A DNA stretch of 64,000 nt, taken from contig JAFUFL010000009.1 in the NCBI GenBank assembly GCA_017469935.1, forward strand, positions 1-64,000, given 5' to 3'. Made by a program: the position numbers and the translations under genes. The notes under the pieces were generated by a model that was given only the letters and a program-made list of their open reading frames with translations, was not told the DNA's origin and made no database searches. Position 1 is the stretch's first letter, and every line of letters starts with the position of its first letter. This DNA is from Lachnospiraceae bacterium. Lineage in GTDB: Bacteria; Bacillota; Clostridia; Lachnospirales; Lachnospiraceae. Positions 59,628 through 64,000 of this stretch are shown here, piece after piece.

Positions 59628-61288
59628 TGAAAATCTGGATGACGGGCGGCGCCGGCAGCGGCAAATCCTCGCTGGCACAGGAGCTGGCCTGCGCGCTGGC
59701 GGCGGGCGGACCGCTGTATTATGTGGCGACCATGGTTCCGCGCGACGACGAGGACCGGCGCAGGGTCGCACGACATATAGAGGATCGGGCCGGAATGGGC
59801 TTTGAGACGATCGAGTGCCCTTGCCGACTGACGGAGCGAGTCGCTGCGGATCCGGAAGGCACCTACCTTCTGGACAGCGCCACGGCACTTCTCGCGGGCG
59901 CCATGTTCGGAGAGCGCGCGTTTTCTTATGACCCTGACGCGGCGGTCCCGGCGGCGGAAGATCTGCAGGCGTTTTCGGGCCGCGTGAAGAACCTGGTCGT
60001 CGTCTCGGACGGCCTTTACAGCGACGCGGCGCTCTATGACGGGATGACGGAGAGCTACAGGCGCGGGCTCGCCTGTATAGAGCGTGCGATGGCGGCGCAG
60101 TGTGACACTGTGATCGAGTGCGCGGCGGGCGGCGCGCTTCTGCACAAGGGCGCGCTTCCTGAGGGATTCAGCATGACAGACAGCGGAGATGTCCAAATGG
60201 AGCATAAATGTGAACATAGGGCGCTTATTATCGGAGGCGCCTGCCAGGGCAAAAAAGAGTACGCCGTCAGCCATTTCGGCCTTAAGCGGGAGGAAATCTT
60301 CACCTGTGCGGAAGAAGGTGAGCCGTATCTGTCTGCGCGGTGTATCGATCACCTGGAGCGCTATCTGCGGGGATGCGCGAACAGGGGCGCGGAGCCGGTC
60401 CCGCCGGAATCCTTTCGAGAGGACGCCGTGCTGATCTGTGAAGATATCACCTGCGGCATTGTGCCTGTCAATGCGCTCGACCGAAAGTGGCGGGAGCTGA
60501 CAGGCCGGTATCTGCAGAAAGTGGCAGGTGCGGGGGCGGAAGTGATCCGGGTCTTCTGCGGGTTCGGGCAGACGCTGGGCAGGATCCAAAAGAGCGGCGT
60601 GACAGCAGAAGAAGAGACAAGTGCGGCAGGAGAAGAGGAGACCGGCGCGGAAGCCCGGACTGCCGATACACGTCAGATTCTCCTGCTGCGCCACGGAAAG
60701 ACAAAGGCCAACCAGGAGCATCTTTACTGCGGAAGCGCGGACTGGCCGCTGAGTGCCGAGGGGCGCGATCTTTTGGCACAGAAAAGTGGAAGATATGGGA
60801 GCGGTCAGGAGTCTTATTATACGAGCGGCATGAAAAGGACCGAAGAGACGCTTCGGATTCTGTTCGGAGAGGAGGCGGCGGCCGAAGCCAAGGCGGAGCC
60901 GGGACTTAAGGAGATGGATTTCGGGGCTTTCGAGGGCAAATCCTATGCGATGCTCCGGGAGGATCCGGCTTATCAGGAGTGGATCTCGGGAGACAATGAG
61001 AAGAATGTCTGCCCCAGCGGTGAGAGCGGAGAGCAGATGCGCGACAGGGTTTTGGCGGCGCTGGAGCGGATCCTGCAGAGCGACCCCGCGCAGCGCATTG
61101 TGATCGTGACCCATGGCGGTCCCATCGCGGCGATCATGCAGCGGCTGTTCCCCGAGAAGAAATTAAACCGTTATGAGTGGCAGCCTGCGTGCGGGGAGGG
61201 GTACCTTCTTCAGATCACGGGCTGTGCTCTTGCTGACTGCTGCGCGGCGTATGAGAAGTACCCGGCGCGCGGAGAGGAGACTGAATGA
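59627..61288 (+). CDS. cobU: fusion: CobU, second degenerate CobU-like domain, CobC-type phosphatase
   Basis: A 553-residue protein with three parts. Domain 1 (~1-185) is a CobU-like adenosylcobinamide kinase/guanylyltransferase with P-loop GGAGSGKSS and RHIEDRAGMGFETIECP. Domain 2 (~192-335) is a second CobU-like unit with a changed loop, GGACQGKKEYA, and EDITCGIVPVNALDRKWRELTGRYLQ. Domain 3 (~350-550) is a histidine phosphatase (LLRHGKTKANQEHLYCG; EMDFGAFEGK; VTHGGPIAAI) like CobC alpha-ribazole phosphatase. Together they give the nucleotide-loop steps. An acidic linker separates domains 2 and 3. Confidence 0.9.
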   Translation: MKIWMTGGAGSGKSSLAQELACALAAGGPLYYVATMVPRDDEDRRRVARHIEDRAGMGFETIECPCRLTERVAADPEGTYLLDSATALLAGAMFGERAFSYDPDAAVPAAEDLQAFSGRVKNLVVVSDGLYSDAALYDGMTESYRRGLACIERAMAAQCDTVIECAAGGALLHKGALPEGFSMTDSGDVQMEHKCEHRALIIGGACQGKKEYAVSHFGLKREEIFTCAEEGEPYLSARCIDHLERYLRGCANRGAEPVPPESFREDAVLICEDITCGIVPVNALDRKWRELTGRYLQKVAGAGAEVIRVFCGFGQTLGRIQKSGVTAEEETSAAGEEETGAEARTADTRQILLLRHGKTKANQEHLYCGSADWPLSAEGRDLLAQKSGRYGSGQESYYTSGMKRTEETLRILFGEEAAAEAKAEPGLKEMDFGAFEGKSYAMLREDPAYQEWISGDNEKNVCPSGESGEQMRDRVLAALERILQSDPAQRIVIVTHGGPIAAIMQRLFPEKKLNRYEWQPACGEGYLLQITGCALADCCAAYEKYPARGEETE

Positions 61289-62097
61289 CTTTTTTACGAT
61301 CACTATGCATCGCCGTTTCCATGTATTCGAGGATTCCTGTTCCCTATGGCAACTGGGACAAAAAAGAGATGAAATACGCCATAGGCCTCTTCCCTGTTGT
61401 GGGAGTGGTGATCGGCGCCATGTCCTGGCTGTGGATATGGGGGATGTGCCGGATCATTGCCGAGCGCCTGACAAACCTGCCGACGTCGATTCTTTTTGCA
61501 GTGGCAACTCTGATCGCGGCTGTACTGCCGATTCTGGTGACGGGCGGAATCCACTTGGACGGCTTTATGGATACGAGCGACGCCCTTCATTCCTGGGCGG
61601 ACAGGGAGAAAAAGCTGCAAATTCTGTCCGATCCCCACATCGGCGCCTTTTCGGTCATTTCCGTGCTGGTCCTTGCTGCCTTTTGGGTCAGCGCAGTGGC
61701 GGCTATCATCGGAAGCGGAGACGGACTGGTTTTAGGCGTGTTCGCGCTGGAGTACGTGCTGGCCAGAGCTCTGAGCGGCCTTGCGGCAGTACTTTTTAAG
61801 AACGCGCGCGGCGAAGGCACACTCTGGGCCTTTACCGACTTCGGAAAAGAGGCGAGGAGGACCAATCTGGTGCTGCTATCGGCCTGGGCCATCGCAGCAG
61901 CCGGTGGAATGGTTCTGTTAAAGCCGGCGGGCGGATGCGCGGCCGTGGTCGTATCCGCACTTGTCTGGGAACTTTATATGCGGAGAGCTTACAGGGACCT
62001 GGGCGGAATCACCGGGGACCTGGAGGGATGGTTTCTGTGCAGGTGCGAGGTCTTCGCGGCGTGTGCGCTGGCGGTGGTCTGTGCCTGCGGATTCTGA
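61285..62097 (+). CDS. cobS: adenosylcobinamide-GDP ribazoletransferase (cobalamin synthase)
   Basis: A 270-residue membrane protein joining alpha-ribazole (phosphate) to adenosylcobinamide-GDP. It has SRIPVPYGNWDKKEMKYAIG, the acidic Mg2+ motif GGIHLDGFMDTSDAL and SDPHIGAFSVISV, with about six hydrophobic segments. The ATGA overlap with the fusion gene links their translation. Confidence 0.95.
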   Translation: MTFLRSLCIAVSMYSRIPVPYGNWDKKEMKYAIGLFPVVGVVIGAMSWLWIWGMCRIIAERLTNLPTSILFAVATLIAAVLPILVTGGIHLDGFMDTSDALHSWADREKKLQILSDPHIGAFSVISVLVLAAFWVSAVAAIIGSGDGLVLGVFALEYVLARALSGLAAVLFKNARGEGTLWAFTDFGKEARRTNLVLLSAWAIAAAGGMVLLKPAGGCAAVVVSALVWELYMRRAYRDLGGITGDLEGWFLCRCEVFAACALAVVCACGF

Positions 62098-62111
62098 GAC
62101 TGCGGGAGATG

Positions 62112-62188
62112 AGTGGGCGGCTGCAGGCGCAGCGGCTCGTGACCCCGGGGCGGAACGGGCGGCCGCAGGCACAGCGGCTCGAGCCATA
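62112..62188. repeat. tandem pair of short G/C-rich repeats, family B-like
   Basis: GCGGCTGCAGGCGCAGCGGCTCG (22-23 bases from 62117) recurs with two changes at ~62159. The GCGCAGCGGCTCG core is that of family B. It fills most of the 110-base gap between cobS and cobD. Confidence 0.5.
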
Positions 62189-62207
62189 ACAAAAGGAGAG
62201 AAAGTAC

Positions 62208-63314
62208 TTGGAACACGGCGGAGACATCTACGGAAATAAGAATATAGAGCTGGATTTCTCTGTAAATCTGAGTCCCATCGGTCCGCCGCGGGAAGTGGTG
62301 CAGGAGATCCGGTCGATCTCGGGCGACGGGCTGCAGAAGCTTATAATGAGCTACCCGGACCCGGCGTACAGAGAGCTGAGAGGTGCGCTGGCCCGCAAGC
62401 TTGAAATTCCCGAAGAATGGATCGTCTGCGGAAACGGGGCGTCGGAACTACTGATGGCAGCAGCGCAGGCGGTGCGTCCCGGGCGGGCGATGATCCCGGT
62501 GCCCACCTATCAGGGATATGAGAGAGTCCTGGAAGCGGCCGGCGCCGGGATATTCTTCTATGAACTTACAAGAGAGCAGGGATTTGCGCTCACGGGGGAG
62601 TTCATGGAGAGCGCGGAGGGGATCCGAAGACTTGCGGAAATAGGAGCAGGAACGGATTTGGAATCCGAAGCCATGCTCTTCCTCTGCAATCCCAATAATC
62701 CCTCGGGGAAATGCATAGAGCCCGCGCTGCTCAAAGAGATCGCGCAGTACTGTAAAGCGAACCGCATTTTCCTTGTTGTGGACGAATGTTATCTGGAACT
62801 TCTTGAGGATGCCTGGTCCAGAACCATGCGGCACAGTCTGGCAGAAAATCCTTACCTGGTCATTGTGGGCGCCTTCACGAAGACCTACGCCATGCCCGGG
62901 ATCAGACTCGGATATCTGCTGACAAGCAACTCCGAACTGCGCGGCAAGGTCCGACTGCGGCAGCCGGAGTGGAGTATTTCGATGACGGCGCAGCGGGCCG
63001 GGATCGCCGCTCTGGGAGCCGCCGACTATTTGAGCGAGGCGAGAAAGGCCGTACAGGCGGAGAGAGAGTATGTCTGCACAGAGCTCCGGGAGCTCGGGAT
63101 GGATGTGATGGAAGGGGAGGCACCTTTTGTCATGTTCCGGAGCGAAAAGGAATTGTATGAGCCCTTGAAAGAGAGAGGAATTCTCATCCGCAGATGCGAC
63201 GGCATCCGGGGCGTCAGAGGCGGCTCCGAAGGCCGGTATTATTACCGGATCGGGCTGAGAAGTCACGAAGATAACAGGAGACTTATGAAGGAAATCAGTA
63301 CTTTACTGCGCTAA
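62208..63314 (+). CDS. cobD: threonine-phosphate decarboxylase
   Basis: A 368-residue class I/II aminotransferase-fold enzyme making (R)-1-amino-2-propanol phosphate for CbiB. The family start EHGGDIYGNKNIELDFSVN is clear; FLCNPNNPSGK and VVDECYLEL bind pyridoxal phosphate, and the Lys in AFTKTYAMPGIRLGY forms the Schiff base. The start is TTG at 62208, supported by AAAGGAGAG eight to ten bases upstream and the usual family N-terminus. It ends the cob block. Confidence 0.93.
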   Translation: MEHGGDIYGNKNIELDFSVNLSPIGPPREVVQEIRSISGDGLQKLIMSYPDPAYRELRGALARKLEIPEEWIVCGNGASELLMAAAQAVRPGRAMIPVPTYQGYERVLEAAGAGIFFYELTREQGFALTGEFMESAEGIRRLAEIGAGTDLESEAMLFLCNPNNPSGKCIEPALLKEIAQYCKANRIFLVVDECYLELLEDAWSRTMRHSLAENPYLVIVGAFTKTYAMPGIRLGYLLTSNSELRGKVRLRQPEWSISMTAQRAGIAALGAADYLSEARKAVQAEREYVCTELRELGMDVMEGEAPFVMFRSEKELYEPLKERGILIRRCDGIRGVRGGSEGRYYYRIGLRSHEDNRRLMKEISTLLR

Positions 63315-63457
63315 AAATATCGTCGGACACGCTTTTCTTACAAAAAAAATATGAAATATTCGATTTGGATGAGCGTGGAGAAAAGAAAATTTTGGCATAT
63401 TGCCCATTTTCCTCTATAATAGGGAAAAATGAAATCAGGCAATAAGGAGGTTTATGC

Positions 63458-64000
63458 ATGATTAAACTATATGACGGCGGCGTTTACCTTGTCGGCGGGA
63501 CCAGGATCGTCCCCGAGGCGGAGGCGGCATCCGTGCCGGAACTTCAGGGCGCCTGTCCTAAGGAAGCGGCCAAAGGAACGATCGCTTATTCCATCCTGAA
63601 AGCGCATAACCAGAACGACAACATGGACAAGCTGGGGATCAAGTTTGATTCCATGGCTTCTCACGATATTACTTTTGTCGGCATCGTGCAGACGGCGAGA
63701 GCTTCGGGCATGGACAAGTTCCCTCTGCCTTACGTTCTGACCAACTGCCACAATTCCCTGTGCGCAGTGGGCGGCACGATCAACGAAGATGACCACATGT
63801 TTGGCCTCACAGCGGCCAGAAAGTACGGCGGCATCTACGTTCCTCCGCACATCGCGGTCATTCACCAGTACATGCGTGAGATGATGGCCGGCTGCGGCAA
63901 AATGATCCTCGGTTCCGACTCCCACACCCGCTACGGCGCGCTGGGCACCATGGCCATCGGCGAGGGCGGCGGCGAGCTGGTCAAACAGCTCCTGGAAGAT
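63458..64000 (+). CDS. aconitase-family hydratase, partial (runs off the window)
   Basis: The first 181 residues of a protein of the aconitase superfamily. [50 protein letters not shown] and [30 protein letters not shown] match the N-terminal substrate and His-containing regions of these hydratases; one conserved Cys appears in LTNCHNS. The substrate is unknown. AATAAGGAGG precedes the ATG. The 140-base gap after cobD has a TATAAT-like region near 63413, so it is likely a separate transcript. Confidence 0.85.
   Translation, partial: MIKLYDGGVYLVGGTRIVPEAEAASVPELQGACPKEAAKGTIAYSILKAHNQNDNMDKLGIKFDSMASHDITFVGIVQTARASGMDKFPLPYVLTNCHNSLCAVGGTINEDDHMFGLTAARKYGGIYVPPHIAVIHQYMREMMAGCGKMILGSDSHTRYGALGTMAIGEGGGELVKQLLED

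Overview
The window reads as chromosomal DNA of a G+C-rich clostridial anaerobe, most like a gut Lachnospiraceae. The evidence is AGGAGG-type ribosome binding sites, the anaerobic (Cbi) route to cobalamin, cobalamin riboswitches, corrinoid-dependent methyl transfer genes, a TRAP transporter and an NAD malic enzyme. About 57 protein genes are supported. There are no tRNA, rRNA or CRISPR arrays, no phage genes and no transposase gene.

Region 1 (1-11.4 kb) is mostly housekeeping and central metabolism: a DUF2974 hydrolase, a Nudix hydrolase, an RluA-type pseudouridine synthase, a HAD phosphatase, the nickel-pincer cofactor genes larB and larC, an ECF sigma factor, an HATPase-type anti-sigma-like protein, malic enzyme and galactokinase. 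Region 2 (11.4-25.2 kb) is more mosaic. It holds a small unknown gene, an A/T-richer ATPase next to a 5'-truncated DUF1343/NamZ remnant, an AraC regulator divergent from glycogen phosphorylase, a membrane lysozyme-like protein, a YihY protein, a GlcD-type flavoenzyme, a sodium/solute symporter, a D-2-hydroxyacid dehydrogenase and an XRE-Uma2 fusion. Several structured intergenic repeat families lie here.

Region 3 (25.3-36.6 kb) is the most unusual part. Two cobalamin riboswitches each precede a gene for a lipoprotein-type CbiK cobaltochelatase. The two proteins carry the same modules in different order. Between them is a corrinoid methyl-transfer operon: corrinoid protein, ferredoxin-ASKHA reactivase, DUF2284 protein and UroD-fold methyltransferase. 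Its reactivase gene carries an in-frame amber codon. A hydantoinase/oxoprolinase-type ASKHA protein follows on the other strand.

Region 4 (36.7-63.3 kb) is a nearly complete anaerobic cobalamin synthesis cluster in two blocks. Block A is cobT-cbiP-cbiC-cbiF followed by a BtuF/BtuC/BtuD-like ABC importer. Block B is cbiD-(Cys-rich)-cbiB-cbiGH-cbiJET-cbiA-cobU/cobC fusion-cobS-cobD. The blocks are split by a PocR-domain AraC regulator, a three-gene TRAP transporter, a UroD-like protein and a second AraC regulator. cbiL, an adenosyltransferase gene and cobalt importer genes are not in the window. A truncated aconitase-family hydratase gene runs off the right edge.

Together, regions 3 and 4 suggest a corrinoid economy: chelation of cobalt (possibly outside the membrane), de novo corrin synthesis, uptake of external corrinoid, and use in a methyl-transfer pathway. 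Riboswitches are visible only upstream of the two cbiK genes.
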